A stretch of 64,000 nt of DNA, taken from Panacagrimonas sp965216805 (GTDB lineage: Bacteria; Pseudomonadota; Gammaproteobacteria; Nevskiales; Nevskiaceae). A program made the translations under genes and the position numbers. Where the stretch lies: contig NZ_CBDCGN010000002.1 in NCBI RefSeq assembly GCF_965216805.1, positions 2,480,001-2,544,000 of the forward strand, in the 5' to 3' direction. Below the pieces are notes generated by a model. That model searched no databases. It saw only the letters and a list, made by a program, of their open reading frames with translations, and was not told the origin of the DNA. Shown here one piece after another: positions 33,751 through 42,582 of the stretch. Every line of letters begins with the position of its first letter. Within the stretch, counting starts at the first letter, position 1.

Positions 33751-34923
33751 TCAGGCATGCGGGCTGCGCATGCGCCGGCCAGTCACCAGCGCCGCCAGCA
33801 GCGCCAACGCGCAAGCCGCGGCCCAGGCAGCCAGCCAGCCGAAGTGAATCAGGCCGCCGGCGATCAGCGGACTGACGAGCATGGCGACGGACTGCAGCGA
33901 TTGGGTCAATCCAAACACTGCGCCCTGCCGCGTGGCCGGTACCGCCTGCGAAATCAATCCCAGCAGGCTGGGTCGCAGCAGGCTGTTGCATACGCCGGTA
34001 AGACTGAGGCAGGCGGCCAGCAGCGGCAGATTATCGGCCCAGCCCAAACCCAGGTAGCCCAGCGCCGCCAGCAGCAGGCAAGCCCGCACCAGTCTCGCTT
34101 CGCCGTAACGGCGTACCAGCGGCCCCAACAGAAACACCTGCGCCAGCAGCCCGAGCGCGCCGATGTGAGCTAGCGCCAAGCCGACCTCGAATGCGCCAAA
34201 CGGCTCGCCCTGCCACTCGAAGCGTCGTTCGCAGAACAGAGCGAACCCCGCGGTGAACAGGCCGAATGCGGCAAAGAATCCGAACAGCTGCTGCAGGTGG
34301 CGGACAATCAAAGGGTCCGAAAGCAGCTCGCCGCGAGCCGTCCGCGCCTGCGCTGCAAACGCCGACGGCGCTGCGCCGCGCGGCAGCAACGCTCCGGTGC
34401 ACAACATGCTCAGCAGTGCCAGTCCCGCTGCGGCCCACAGCGGCGCCTGCAGCCCCAGTGGCGCCAACAGCGCCGCCAGTGCCGGGCCCACCATGTAGCC
34501 AAAGCCGAACGCCGCGCCGATCAGCCCGAACGCGGCGGCGCGATCTGCCGGTGCCGTGACATCCGAGATGTACGCGCGTGCAGCGGGCAGGTTGCCGGCG
34601 GTGAGCCCGTCCAGCGCACGCGCCGCGAACAGCCACAGCAGCGACGGCGCCAGCGCCAGCCCGACGAAGCCGAGCAGCGATCCCGCCTGCGACAGCAGCA
34701 GCACCGGCTTGCGTCCGCGGCGATCCGACCATTGTCCCAACAGCGGTGCGGCGAACAGACTGAACAGTGCATAGGTCGCAATCAGCGCACCGACCAGCAT
34801 CGGCGTCGCGCCCAGGTGCTGGGCATAGAACGGCAGCAGCGGAATCACGACGGTGAACCCCAGCACGTCGACGAACACGATCAGCGCGATCGGCCACAGC
34901 GCCGGGTTCTTCAGCGCTGCCAT
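33751..34923 (-). CDS. MFS efflux transporter, TetA-like
   Basis: The 390-residue inner-membrane protein has 12 predicted helices and the drug-efflux MFS motif A as GQWSDRRGRKPVLLLSQAGS between helices 2 and 3. Motif C is of the AFGFGYMVGPALAALL type in helix 5. It resembles class-type tetracycline/multidrug antiporters. It is the last gene of a four-gene operon, 20 bp after the response regulator, so its expression is probably under that two-component system or shares its signal. The substrate is unknown. Confidence 0.9.
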   Translation of the reverse strand: MAALKNPALWPIALIVFVDVLGFTVVIPLLPFYAQHLGATPMLVGALIATYALFSLFAAPLLGQWSDRRGRKPVLLLSQAGSLLGFVGLALAPSLLWLFAARALDGLTAGNLPAARAYISDVTAPADRAAAFGLIGAAFGFGYMVGPALAALLAPLGLQAPLWAAAGLALLSMLCTGALLPRGAAPSAFAAQARTARGELLSDPLIVRHLQQLFGFFAAFGLFTAGFALFCERRFEWQGEPFGAFEVGLALAHIGALGLLAQVFLLGPLVRRYGEARLVRACLLLAALGYLGLGWADNLPLLAACLSLTGVCNSLLRPSLLGLISQAVPATRQGAVFGLTQSLQSVAMLVSPLIAGGLIHFGWLAAWAAACALALLAALVTGRRMRSPHA

Positions 34924-34943
34924 GGCGCGGCACTCGTCATTGC

Positions 34944-35591
34944 TCAGGGATCGATGAGGCCGGCATGCAGCGCCATCAGCGCGATCTCGGCCTGGTTGCC
35001 CGCACCCAGCTTCTGCTTGATGTTGTACAGGTGCGTGCCGACCGTGCGCGGCGACAGGTTCAGCACTTCGGCGATAGCGTTCACCGAGCGGCCCTTGGCC
35101 AGCGCGATGAACACCTCGAACTCGCGCGCGGACAGCACGTCCACCGGGTTCTGCTGCGCCGACAACTGCTGCAGGGTCATGCGCTGCGCCAGCGCGGCCT
35201 CCATATACATTCTACCCGCCGCGATGTGGCCGATGGCCTGGATCAACTCCTCGGCGGCGCTGCGCTTGCTCAGGTATCCGGCGGCACCGGCCTTGAGCGC
35301 GCGCTTGGGGTGGATGGTGTCCTCGTGCGCCGACAGCACCAGGATGCGCAGGCCCGGATAGCGCGCGGTGAGCCGGGCGATGGATTCCAGCCCGCCGATG
35401 CCGGGCATCGACAGGTCCATCACCACCACATCTGGCAGGGCCTGCGCGCAAAGCTGCTGGGCCTGTTCGCCGTTCTCGGCCTCGGCCACCACCTCGATGT
35501 CCGGCGTGTCCGACAGCAGCATGCGAAAGCCCATGCGCACCACGGCGTGGTCGTCCACCAGCATCACGCGAATCCTGGCTCCGGATTTCAT
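34944..35591 (-). CDS. NarL/FixJ-family response regulator
   Basis: The 215-residue regulator has a receiver domain (acidic D13, D14, phospho-acceptor D59 in VVVMDLSMPGIGG, lysine in AAGYLSKRSAAEE) and a C-terminal LuxR-type helix-turn-helix (LSAREFEVFIALAKGRSVNAIAEVLNLSPRTVGTHLYNIKQKL). It overlaps the kinase gene by 4 bp (ATGA), which marks it as the cognate partner. It would bind DNA as a dimer when phosphorylated. Targets may include its own operon; no operator was identified. Confidence 0.93.
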   Translation of the reverse strand: MKSGARIRVMLVDDHAVVRMGFRMLLSDTPDIEVVAEAENGEQAQQLCAQALPDVVVMDLSMPGIGGLESIARLTARYPGLRILVLSAHEDTIHPKRALKAGAAGYLSKRSAAEELIQAIGHIAAGRMYMEAALAQRMTLQQLSAQQNPVDVLSAREFEVFIALAKGRSVNAIAEVLNLSPRTVGTHLYNIKQKLGAGNQAEIALMALHAGLIDP

Positions 35592-36940
35592 CCGAGTGAC
35601 GGCGCCTGTATCGGTAGTTGCGCGACGATCCGCGTGCCGCCCTGCGGCGACGTCTCGATGCCCAGCGAGCCGCCCAGGCCCTGCGCGCGTTCGCGCATGC
35701 CAAGCAGGCCGTTGCGACCCGCTCCGTGCAGACGATCCGCTGCGATGCCGGCGCCGTCGTCGGTCACGCTCAGGCGCACCGCGGCATCCTGCATCTCGAT
35801 GCGGATCGATACCTTCTGCGCCTGCGCGTGACGCGTTGCGTTGGTCACCGCCTCCTGGGTGATGCGGAACAGCGCGATCTCGATGTCGTCGCCCAGCCGC
35901 GGCAACAGCTCCGGCAACGACAACTCGAACGCCAGTTGCGGATACAGGTTGCCCCATTCGCTCACGGCTTCGCCCAGAGTATCGGCCAGGCCCACGCCCT
36001 CCAGGGCCAGCGGACGCAGGCGGCGGATGATGCGGTGCATGGCATCGTAGATCTGCGAGGCCGAAGACACGATGGCGCGACTCGATTCCAGCGTCCGCAC
36101 ATCACTGCCTTCCACCCGGTTGGCGGTCGCCTGGGCCAGCGTCTTGATGGCGGTGAGGTACTGGCCGATCTCATCGTGCAGTTCGCGCGCCAGCACGCGA
36201 CGCTCCTCTTCCAGATGGCGCTGGATCACCTGGGTGAGCTGGCGGTTTTCGGCGAGTTCACGCTCTGCCGCCAGCGTGCGTTCGAGCACCGACAGCATGC
36301 GGTTGAAGCCGACGCCGATGGCGTGCAGTTCCGGCAGCGCGTAGTCCGGCAGGCGCACCGACAGATCGCCGCCTTCGGCCCGCGCAAAGCCCTGGACCAT
36401 GGTGCGTACCGGCTTCACCGCACGGCCGACCACGGCGTACAACAGGCCGTTGACCAGCACGAAAAAGCCGGCGGCCAGCCACGCCAGGCTGAGCATGTCG
36501 TCCCAGGCGTCGAGCACGCTGCGCGATGCATCGGGGACGATCTCCACCGAAAAGCTGTCGGCGTCGAGCCGCACCGGCGGCAGTTCGGGGCCGACCAGGT
36601 GGGCAAACCAGTCCGGCGCATGGCGGCCGGCCTTGTAGGTCGAAGGTGGCGACTCGTACACGCGGCGGTCGCTGCCGTCGTACAGATAAATCTCGTTGGC
36701 GCGAACCCGACCCAGCCGGGCCAGGAAATCCTGCACCACGCTTTGCCGCAGCGCGCCGCGCGCAAACATGCTGCTGCTGAACAACACCGCGGTCATCAAC
36801 TGTGCGGTGACGCGATTGGACGCTTCGATCTCCTCGCGGATCTGCCCGCGCATCTCCTGGATCATCAGGTACACGCCAGCGCCCAGAAACAGCAGGGTGA
36901 CGGCGGTGACCAGCAGGTTGATGCGAAAGCGCAGGCTCAT
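35588..36940 (-). CDS. Sensor histidine kinase, HisKA_3 (NarX/UhpB-like)
   Basis: The 450-residue kinase has a first helix at about 8-27, a periplasmic sensor of about 120 residues, a second helix at about 148-172, a HAMP domain, a HisKA_3 dimerisation domain with H255 in ARELHDEIGQ, and a HATPase domain (ITQEAVTNATRHAQ, DDGAGI, GLLGMRERA). The sensor carries SSSMFARGALRQSVVQDFLARLGRVRANEIYLYDG, which is like other small single-domain periplasmic sensors. Its start overlaps the peptidase stop and its stop overlaps the regulator start, so all three are translationally coupled. The signal is unknown. Confidence 0.93.
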   Translation of the reverse strand: MSLRFRINLLVTAVTLLFLGAGVYLMIQEMRGQIREEIEASNRVTAQLMTAVLFSSSMFARGALRQSVVQDFLARLGRVRANEIYLYDGSDRRVYESPPSTYKAGRHAPDWFAHLVGPELPPVRLDADSFSVEIVPDASRSVLDAWDDMLSLAWLAAGFFVLVNGLLYAVVGRAVKPVRTMVQGFARAEGGDLSVRLPDYALPELHAIGVGFNRMLSVLERTLAAERELAENRQLTQVIQRHLEEERRVLARELHDEIGQYLTAIKTLAQATANRVEGSDVRTLESSRAIVSSASQIYDAMHRIIRRLRPLALEGVGLADTLGEAVSEWGNLYPQLAFELSLPELLPRLGDDIEIALFRITQEAVTNATRHAQAQKVSIRIEMQDAAVRLSVTDDGAGIAADRLHGAGRNGLLGMRERAQGLGGSLGIETSPQGGTRIVAQLPIQAPSLG

Positions 36941-37926
36941 GAAGGCGGCATCGAGCGATCACGCAGGTGGTTGAGCGCACTGACCAAGGCGCTGCTCATG
37001 GCCGGCTCGAAGGCGCCATGACCGGTCTGCGGCAGCATCTGCAGGCGTGCATGCGGCAGCTTCTGCGCCAGTTCCCAAGCGCTGATCGGTGGGCACACCG
37101 GGTCCAGCGCGCCCTGCACGATGTGCAGGGGGATCTCGCGCAGCACGTCCAGACCTTCAAGCAGTTCGCCATCGCGCAGGAAGAATCGATTGGCCAGGTA
37201 ATGCATGTAAACGTAGGTGCGCGGATTCAGCGGGTCGCCGGAGGGCCCGGGCGTGGCACCGCTCACCGTCATCGCCATGGCCTCGGATTCCAGTTGCAGC
37301 CAGGCCCCGGCAATTGCGCGCGCCGCGTCGGGCGCGCCACGCAGCACCGTGCGCGCGCAGTGGGTGGCCAGATCGAAGTCGCGCGCCGCCTGTTCGTCGG
37401 CGATGCCGAAGGGCGCCGCCAGCGCCTGCCAGGCCTGCGGCAGAAAGCTGCGCAGGTTGTAGGCAAAGGACTCCACTTCGCGCACGCGCGCCATGAACAC
37501 ACCGCGCAGCACCAACGCTTGCACGCGCTGCGGATACCGGCGCGCATAGGCCAGCGCCAGGGTCGAACCCCAGGAACCACCGAACACCAGCCAGCGCTGC
37601 AGCCCGAGGTGCTCGCGCAGGCTTTCCAGGTCCTCCACCAGATGCGCGGTGGTGTTCGCCTCCAGGCCACCGGCCGGTCGACTGCGCCCGCAGCCACGCT
37701 GGTCGAGCAGAATCGCGCGGTAGTGCGCGGGATCGAAGAAACGCCGGTGCGCCGCGATGCAGCCGCTGCCCGGGCCGCCGTGCAGAAACACCACCGGCTG
37801 ACCCTCAGCGTGCCCGCATTCCTCGAAATAGAGCTGGTGACCCTCCCCGACCGGCAGGTGTCCGCTGCGGTAAGGCTCGACCGCCGGGTACAGACCTGGG
37901 TACGGACCGTTGTGCTTGTCGTTCAC
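36937..37926 (-). CDS. pip: Proline iminopeptidase
   Basis: This alpha/beta hydrolase removes N-terminal proline from peptides. The 329-residue protein has the oxyanion segment HGGPGSG at 49-55, the nucleophile S118 in GGSWGSTLAL, LLDQRGCGRSRP, the aspartate in VQGALDPVCPP and the histidine in QTGHGAFEP. The GTG at 37926 was chosen because NGPYPGLYPAVEPY, the family's start, follows; a longer frame adds a basic, unmatched segment. It is the first gene of an operon with a two-component system and an MFS transporter, a combination I do not recognise as a standard one. Confidence 0.92.
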   Translation of the reverse strand: MNDKHNGPYPGLYPAVEPYRSGHLPVGEGHQLYFEECGHAEGQPVVFLHGGPGSGCIAAHRRFFDPAHYRAILLDQRGCGRSRPAGGLEANTTAHLVEDLESLREHLGLQRWLVFGGSWGSTLALAYARRYPQRVQALVLRGVFMARVREVESFAYNLRSFLPQAWQALAAPFGIADEQAARDFDLATHCARTVLRGAPDAARAIAGAWLQLESEAMAMTVSGATPGPSGDPLNPRTYVYMHYLANRFFLRDGELLEGLDVLREIPLHIVQGALDPVCPPISAWELAQKLPHARLQMLPQTGHGAFEPAMSSALVSALNHLRDRSMPPS

Positions 37927-38133
37927 GCCATGTCGGAGACGTCGAGGCTGGGATGCAACCTTAGCCCGGCCGCACCGGGTCCGCACGGCTCATGATTTTC
38001 ATGAGGCGCGGTCGCGCATACCGACGCTACCGCGATACTGGCGGCGGGCAAACAATGCAGCTCAGGTCATACCGGTCGGGTGACCCGGTCGCGGCGACGC
38101 GATCCCTTCCAACTTCAGCTTGAGGAGAACATT

Positions 38134-38208
38134 ATGGCCTGGACCAAACCCGCCGCCATCGACATGCGGTATGGCTTTGAAATCAACCTGTACGTCGCGG
38201 CTCGCTGA
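38134..38208 (+). CDS. pqqA: PQQ precursor peptide PqqA
   Basis: PqqA is the 24-residue peptide whose glutamate and tyrosine are joined to make PQQ. Here the residues are E16 and Y20 in RYGFEINLYVAAR, with the usual N-terminal MAWTKPA. GAGGAG at 38122-38127 gives a strong ribosome site before the ATG. It is followed by a long hairpin and then pqqC, so it leads the operon. It is too short for ordinary open-frame searches. Confidence 0.96.
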   Translation: MAWTKPAAIDMRYGFEINLYVAAR

Positions 38209-38278
38209 GCCGAACGTGCGCGGTTCGCGTTTCGCCGCAGGATTGCACTGGCCGGCGAAATGTCGTTGAAGTCGATTG

Positions 38279-38316
38279 CGAATCCGGCGGTGAGAAGCTC
38301 ACCGCCGGATTCGTTT
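38279..38316 (+). terminator. Perfect 16-bp hairpin between pqqA and pqqC
   Basis: CGAATCCGGCGGTGAG (38279-38294) and CTCACCGCCGGATTCG (38298-38313) pair without mismatch around AAG, followed by TTT. With so short a U-run it is likely a partial terminator or an RNA-stability element. It would let far more pqqA mRNA accumulate than mRNA for the enzymes downstream. Confidence 0.85.
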
Positions 38317-38336
38317 CGGCATCCCGCGAGATTCCG

Positions 38337-39098
38337 ATGAGCGAACTTCAGGCACCACCATGGAGTGCGGAGGAATTCGAGCACCGGCTGCGCGGCAAGA
38401 GCAGCAGCTATCACATCCATCATCCCTTCCACGTGATGATGGCGCAGGGCCAACTCACCCGGGAACAACTGCGAGGCTGGGTGGCGAACCGCTTCTATTA
38501 CCAGATCAGCATCCCGCGCAAGGACGCTGCGATCCTGGCCAATTGCGACGACCGCGAAGTGCGGCGCGAATGGGTGCTGCGCATCCTCGACCACGATGGC
38601 TACGGTGAGGATGAGGGCGGCATCAAGGCGTGGATCGGGCTCGGGCAGGCGGTGGGCTTGTCACGCGACGACGTCGTCAGCCTGCGCCACGTGATGCCGG
38701 CCGCCCGTTTCGCGGTGGACGCCTATGTGGATTTTGCACGGCGGGCCAGCTGGCAGGAGGCGGTAGCTTCCAGCCTCACCGAGTTGTTTGCGCCGCACAT
38801 CCATCAGCAACGCCTGGACACCTGGCCCGAACAATACCCCTGGGTGGACGCCGCCGGCCTGCGCTACTTCAAGGCGCGGCTGACCCAGGCGCGTCGCGAC
38901 GTGCAGCACGGCCTGACTCTGACCCTGGCGTATTTCAGCCGCACGCGCGCCCTGCAGGAACGAGCCCTGGAGATTCTGCAGTTCAAGCTCGACGTCCTGT
39001 GGGCACTGGCCGACGCCATCATGCTCAGCCAATGCGAGATGAGAATCATGAGCCCCAAGCTGGCGCCTGATATCGCGCCGGGCAACGCCCGTGAATAA
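38337..39098 (+). CDS. pqqC: Pyrroloquinoline-quinone synthase PqqC
   Basis: PqqC carries out the final ring closure and eight-electron oxidation to PQQ, a cofactorless cytosolic oxidase. The 253-residue protein shows YHIHHPFHVMMAQGQLTREQLRGWVANRFYYQ, the active-site histidines and tyrosines, RKDAAILANC, and SLTELFAPHIHQQRL with KARLTQARRDVQHGL. The length is standard. It overlaps pqqD by 8 bp. Confidence 0.96.
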   Translation: MSELQAPPWSAEEFEHRLRGKSSSYHIHHPFHVMMAQGQLTREQLRGWVANRFYYQISIPRKDAAILANCDDREVRREWVLRILDHDGYGEDEGGIKAWIGLGQAVGLSRDDVVSLRHVMPAARFAVDAYVDFARRASWQEAVASSLTELFAPHIHQQRLDTWPEQYPWVDAAGLRYFKARLTQARRDVQHGLTLTLAYFSRTRALQERALEILQFKLDVLWALADAIMLSQCEMRIMSPKLAPDIAPGNARE

Positions 39099-39369
39099 CC
39101 CTGCCGCGGATCAGGTCTACGCTGTCGCCCGGCTCTATCGCCTGCAATGGGAGCCGGTGCAAAACGCACATGTGCTGCTGTATCCCGAGGGCATGGTCAA
39201 GCTCAACCCGAGCGCCGGGGAAATTCTCAAGCGCCTCGATGGCCGGCGCAGCGTCGCCGAAGTCGCCCGCGACTGCGAGTCCGCGTTCGCCACCCGGGGC
39301 CTGCTCGACGACGTGCTGGCGTTTCTGGATGCGGCGCTGGAACAGGGCTGGGTGCGGCGTGTCGCCTGA
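39091..39369 (+). CDS. pqqD: PqqA-binding chaperone PqqD
   Basis: PqqD binds PqqA and presents it to PqqE. The 92-residue protein has LYRLQWEPVQNAHVLLYPEGMVKLNPSAGEILKRLDG and a C-terminal helix, as in the family. The GTG at 39091 overlaps the pqqC end, and its own stop overlaps pqqE by 11 bp, so the three are translated in a chain. Confidence 0.93.
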   Translation: MNNPAADQVYAVARLYRLQWEPVQNAHVLLYPEGMVKLNPSAGEILKRLDGRRSVAEVARDCESAFATRGLLDDVLAFLDAALEQGWVRRVA

Positions 39370-40582
39370 TTCTCCGCCGAGCCGTGTCGGCATCGATCCC
39401 CCGCTTTGGCTGCTGGCGGAGGTCACCTACCGTTGCCCGCTGCACTGCGTGTTCTGCTACAACCCGGTCGACTACGCCAAGCAGCATCGCGAACTCACCA
39501 CCGCCGAATGGCTGCGCGTGTTGCGTGAAGCGCGCGCACTGGGCGCCGCGCAACTGGGTCTATCCGGTGGCGAGCCGCTGCTGCGCGAAGACCTCGAAGA
39601 GATCGTGCGCGAAGCACGCAGCCTGGGTTACTACACCAACCTGCTGACGTCCGGCGTCGGCATGACCGAATCCCGCATCGCGGCCCTGAAGGACGCCGGG
39701 CTGGATCACATCCAGTTGTCGTTCCAGGACTCGACGCGGGAGATGAACGATTTCCTGTCGAGCACACGCACCTTCGATCTGAAGGTGAAAGTCGCCGCGC
39801 TGATCAAGCAGTACGACTATCCGATGGTGCTCAACTGCGTGCTGCACCGCTACAACATCGATCACATCGGCACGATCCTGGAAATGGCCGAAACGATGGG
39901 CGCGGAGTACGTGGAACTGGCCAACACGCAGTTCTATTCCTGGGCCTATCTCAACCGTCGCCAGTTGCTGCCCACCCGCGGGCAGATCGCGCGTGCCGAA
40001 CAGGTCACCGAAGCGTTCCGTGCCAAGGTTCGCGGTCGCATGCGCCTGTTCTTCGTCATGCCCGATTACTTCGCCACGCGGCCGAAGAAATGCACCAACG
40101 GCTGGGGCACATTTTTTGTCACCGTGCAGGCCGACGGCACCGTGCTGCCCTGTCACGTAGCCGGCATGCTGCCGGGAATGAGCTTCCCCAATGTGCGCGA
40201 ACATTCCATGGCATGGGCGTGGTACGACTCGCCGGGCTTCAACCGCTTCCGCGGCGATGCCTGGATGAAGTCGCCGTGCAAGACCTGCCCGGAGAAGGAC
40301 AAGGATCTCGGCGGCTGCCGCTGCCAGGCCTGGATGCTGACCGGCGATGCGGAGAATGCCGATCCGGTATGCGACAAATCCGAGCACCATCACCTGATCG
40401 TCGACGCGGTGGACCAGGCGGAGCGCGACCGTGGCACCGAATTTCCGCTGGTATTCCGCACCGATCGCGAGTCGCGCCAGCTGATGCTCGAGCACGAAAG
40501 CGTGCAACTGAGTGACGATCGCCGGCGTCTGTTCGAACCCGGCGCACAGGCTTCGGCCGCCAACACGCGCATCGGACGCTGA
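39359..40582 (+). CDS. pqqE: PqqA peptide cyclase PqqE (radical SAM)
   Basis: PqqE forms the carbon-carbon bond between glutamate and tyrosine of PqqA. The 407-residue protein has the radical SAM CxxxCxxC at C26, C30 and C33 (YRCPLHCVFC), GGEPLLREDLEEIV, and a C-terminal SPASM region with CTNGW, LPCHVA, CKTCPEKDKDLGGCRCQ and CDKSEHH for auxiliary clusters. The start is the GTG at 39359, since the cysteine cluster follows at the usual distance; a longer frame runs back through pqqD. Confidence 0.95.
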   Translation: MSPDSPPSRVGIDPPLWLLAEVTYRCPLHCVFCYNPVDYAKQHRELTTAEWLRVLREARALGAAQLGLSGGEPLLREDLEEIVREARSLGYYTNLLTSGVGMTESRIAALKDAGLDHIQLSFQDSTREMNDFLSSTRTFDLKVKVAALIKQYDYPMVLNCVLHRYNIDHIGTILEMAETMGAEYVELANTQFYSWAYLNRRQLLPTRGQIARAEQVTEAFRAKVRGRMRLFFVMPDYFATRPKKCTNGWGTFFVTVQADGTVLPCHVAGMLPGMSFPNVREHSMAWAWYDSPGFNRFRGDAWMKSPCKTCPEKDKDLGGCRCQAWMLTGDAENADPVCDKSEHHHLIVDAVDQAERDRGTEFPLVFRTDRESRQLMLEHESVQLSDDRRRLFEPGAQASAANTRIGR

Positions 40583-40619
40583 GCCGACCCTCTCCTATCG
40601 ATCGCGATCAACCCACGCC

Positions 40620-41534
40620 ATGCGAGCACTGATCCTGGGCGCCGCCGCCGGCGGCGGCTTCCCGCAATGGAATTCCAACGCTCCCGGCTGCCGGCGCGCA
40701 CGCCGCGGCGATCCGCTGGCGCCAGCCCGCACGCAGGCCTCGGTGGCAGTGAGCGCCGACGGCGAGCACTGGTTCCTGCTCAACGCCTCGCCCGATCTGC
40801 GCCAGCAGATCGAAGCCAACGCCTCGCTGCATCCGCGCCACGGCCTGCGTTCGTCGCCGATCGCCGGCGTGGTGCTCAACGGCGGTGACGTCGATGCCAT
40901 CGCCGGCCTGCTCAATCTGCGCGAGCGCACCGCCTTTGGTCTCTACGCCACCGCCAAGGTGCACGCGGTGCTGGCCGCCAATCCGATCTTCAACGTGCTG
41001 GCGCCCGACGTGGTGGCGCGCTGCCGTCTGCCCTTGCACGAGGCGACAGAGCTGTGTTTGCCCGACGGGCGCGGCAGCGGCCTGCACGCGGAACTGTTCG
41101 CGGTGCCCGGCAAGGTGCCGCTGTATCTGGAAGGACAGGACGCGCCCAAGCAGGTGACCGGCGAGGAGACGGTCGGCATCCATATCCGCGACGGCCGCTC
41201 GGAGCTGTACTTCATCCCCGGCTGCGCCGCCATGACCGACGCTCTGGCGCAACGCCTGCGCGGCGCCGACCTGGTGCTGTTCGACGGCACGCTGTATCGC
41301 GACGACGAGATGATCCGCGCCGGCACCGGCAGCAAGACCGGCCTGCGCATGGGCCACATGAGCCTCAGCGGTGAGGACGGCACCCTGGCGGCGTTCTCGT
41401 CGCTGGAGGTGCGACGCAAGGTGCTGGTGCACATCAACAACTCCAACCCGGTGCTGCTGGCGGACTCGCCGGAGCGCGCGGAAGTGGAGGCCGCCGGCTG
41501 GGAGGTGGGTTACGACGGCATGATGCTGTTGTGA
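40620..41534 (+). CDS. pqqB: PQQ biosynthesis protein PqqB
   Basis: PqqB is a metallo-beta-lactamase-fold protein, shown in other bacteria to hydroxylate the tyrosine of the cross-linked intermediate. The 304-residue protein begins MRALILGAAAGGGFPQWNSNAPGCRRAR, has ASPDLRQQIEA, SPIAGVVLNGGDVDAIAGLLNLRE, and GHMSLSGEDGTLAAF, all diagnostic. It is the last gene of the cluster here, while it usually follows pqqA. No pqqF peptidase is in the window. Confidence 0.95.
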   Translation: MRALILGAAAGGGFPQWNSNAPGCRRARRGDPLAPARTQASVAVSADGEHWFLLNASPDLRQQIEANASLHPRHGLRSSPIAGVVLNGGDVDAIAGLLNLRERTAFGLYATAKVHAVLAANPIFNVLAPDVVARCRLPLHEATELCLPDGRGSGLHAELFAVPGKVPLYLEGQDAPKQVTGEETVGIHIRDGRSELYFIPGCAAMTDALAQRLRGADLVLFDGTLYRDDEMIRAGTGSKTGLRMGHMSLSGEDGTLAAFSSLEVRRKVLVHINNSNPVLLADSPERAEVEAAGWEVGYDGMMLL

Positions 41535-41577
41535 ACCTGGAATTCGCGGCAAATGCCGTTTTCCGGCTCAAGCCGGC

Positions 41578-41952
41578 TCAGAGCCCGTCGCGCTTGGCCT
41601 GCACCCACAACTGCTCCATCGCCTCCAGTCGCGCTGCTCCGCGCAGCCCGTCCCAGATCGCACGCCCGGCCAGTACGCGCGCGTAGCGCCGCTGGAACTT
41701 CTGGTTGGCCTGGGTCAGCGCCTGTTCCGGGTCCACGCCGAGGTGACGTGCGAGGTTGACCATCACGAACAGCAGGTCGCCGAACTCGTCGCGCGTGCGT
41801 GTCTCGCCCTGGGGAATCGCCTCGCGCAACTCGGCCAGTTCCTCTTCGAGTTTGGCCCACACGTCCGCAAGCTGCGACCAGTCGAAACCGTCCTGCGCGG
41901 CCTCGTGCTGCAGCGCCAGTGCCTGGTGCAGCGAGCCTTCAGCCTTGCGCAT
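41578..41952 (-). CDS. Half-length MazG-type NTP pyrophosphohydrolase
   Basis: The 124-residue protein matches only the C-terminal half of MazG (AAQDGFDWSQLADVWAKLEEELAEL, RDEFGDLLFVMVNLARHLG, ALTQANQKFQRRYARV). It keeps the EExxE and ExxD metal ligands of one active MazG domain. MazG removes aberrant nucleoside triphosphates. Its start lies within the last codons of the NUDIX gene on the same strand, so the two are coupled. Losing the first domain may alter oligomer state rather than activity. Confidence 0.82.
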   Translation of the reverse strand: MRKAEGSLHQALALQHEAAQDGFDWSQLADVWAKLEEELAELREAIPQGETRTRDEFGDLLFVMVNLARHLGVDPEQALTQANQKFQRRYARVLAGRAIWDGLRGAARLEAMEQLWVQAKRDGL

Positions 41953-42580
41953 GAAAACGCAGACACAGATCGTGCAGCATCCCGGCGGTGGCGCCCCAGA
42001 TACGCTGGGGACCCCAGTCCAGTTCGTAGAACGGAATCATCAGTCCCTCGCGGGTGAGGCTGCGCTGCACATAAACTTTGGGGTCGAGCACGATGTGCAT
42101 CGGCACCTCGAACGCTTCGGCCACTTCGGAGACCTGGATCACCGGGGCCACCGGGCCGTCCACCAGGCCCACCACCGGGGTGACGCGGTAGCGGCTGATG
42201 GTGGGGTAATCGTCCAGATAACCCAGAATCTCGACCTTCAGCGGGTCCAGGCCGACTTCCTCGTGCGCTTCGCGCAACGCGTTGGCGGCAGCGGAGGTAT
42301 CGGTGTCATCGCGCCGACCGCCCGGAAAGCTTACCTGCCCCCGATGCGAGGCCAGAGCATCCGAGCGCCGCGTCAGCAGGATCGAGTATCCGTCGGGGCC
42401 GCGCACCACCGGCGCCAACACCGCCGCCGGCCGCAGCGCTTTCATGAAGGCCGGCGTCAGCCAGCGATCACCGCCCAGGGGCAGGTCGAGCTTGGCGATC
42501 GGCCGCGGCTCGGTGTCGTGCGTGCCTGCCAGCGCGGCGCGCAGGCGCGCTTCCAGCGCTTCGGGCTTGAAATGCGCCAC
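41939..42580 (-). CDS. NUDIX hydrolase, CoA pyrophosphatase (NudL) type
   Basis: The 213-residue protein has the CoA-hydrolase form of the NUDIX box: SFPGGRRDDTDTSAAANALREAHEEVGL, with LTRRSDALASHRGQVSFPGG ahead of it, and YLDDYPTISRYRVTPVVGLV after. Such enzymes split coenzyme A or related dinucleotides. The GTG at 42580 sits two bases after the synthase stop codon (TGAGCGTG). It precedes the MazG-like gene by a 14-bp overlap. Confidence 0.88.
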   Translation of the reverse strand: MAHFKPEALEARLRAALAGTHDTEPRPIAKLDLPLGGDRWLTPAFMKALRPAAVLAPVVRGPDGYSILLTRRSDALASHRGQVSFPGGRRDDTDTSAAANALREAHEEVGLDPLKVEILGYLDDYPTISRYRVTPVVGLVDGPVAPVIQVSEVAEAFEVPMHIVLDPKVYVQRSLTREGLMIPFYELDWGPQRIWGATAGMLHDLCLRFHAQG

Positions 42581-42582
42581 GC

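Noticed and set aside
38279..38316. pqqA-pqqC hairpin as a full terminator ending the pqqA gene unit
   Set aside because: Only three U follow and no promoter is evident before pqqC, so partial termination or stabilisation fits better.
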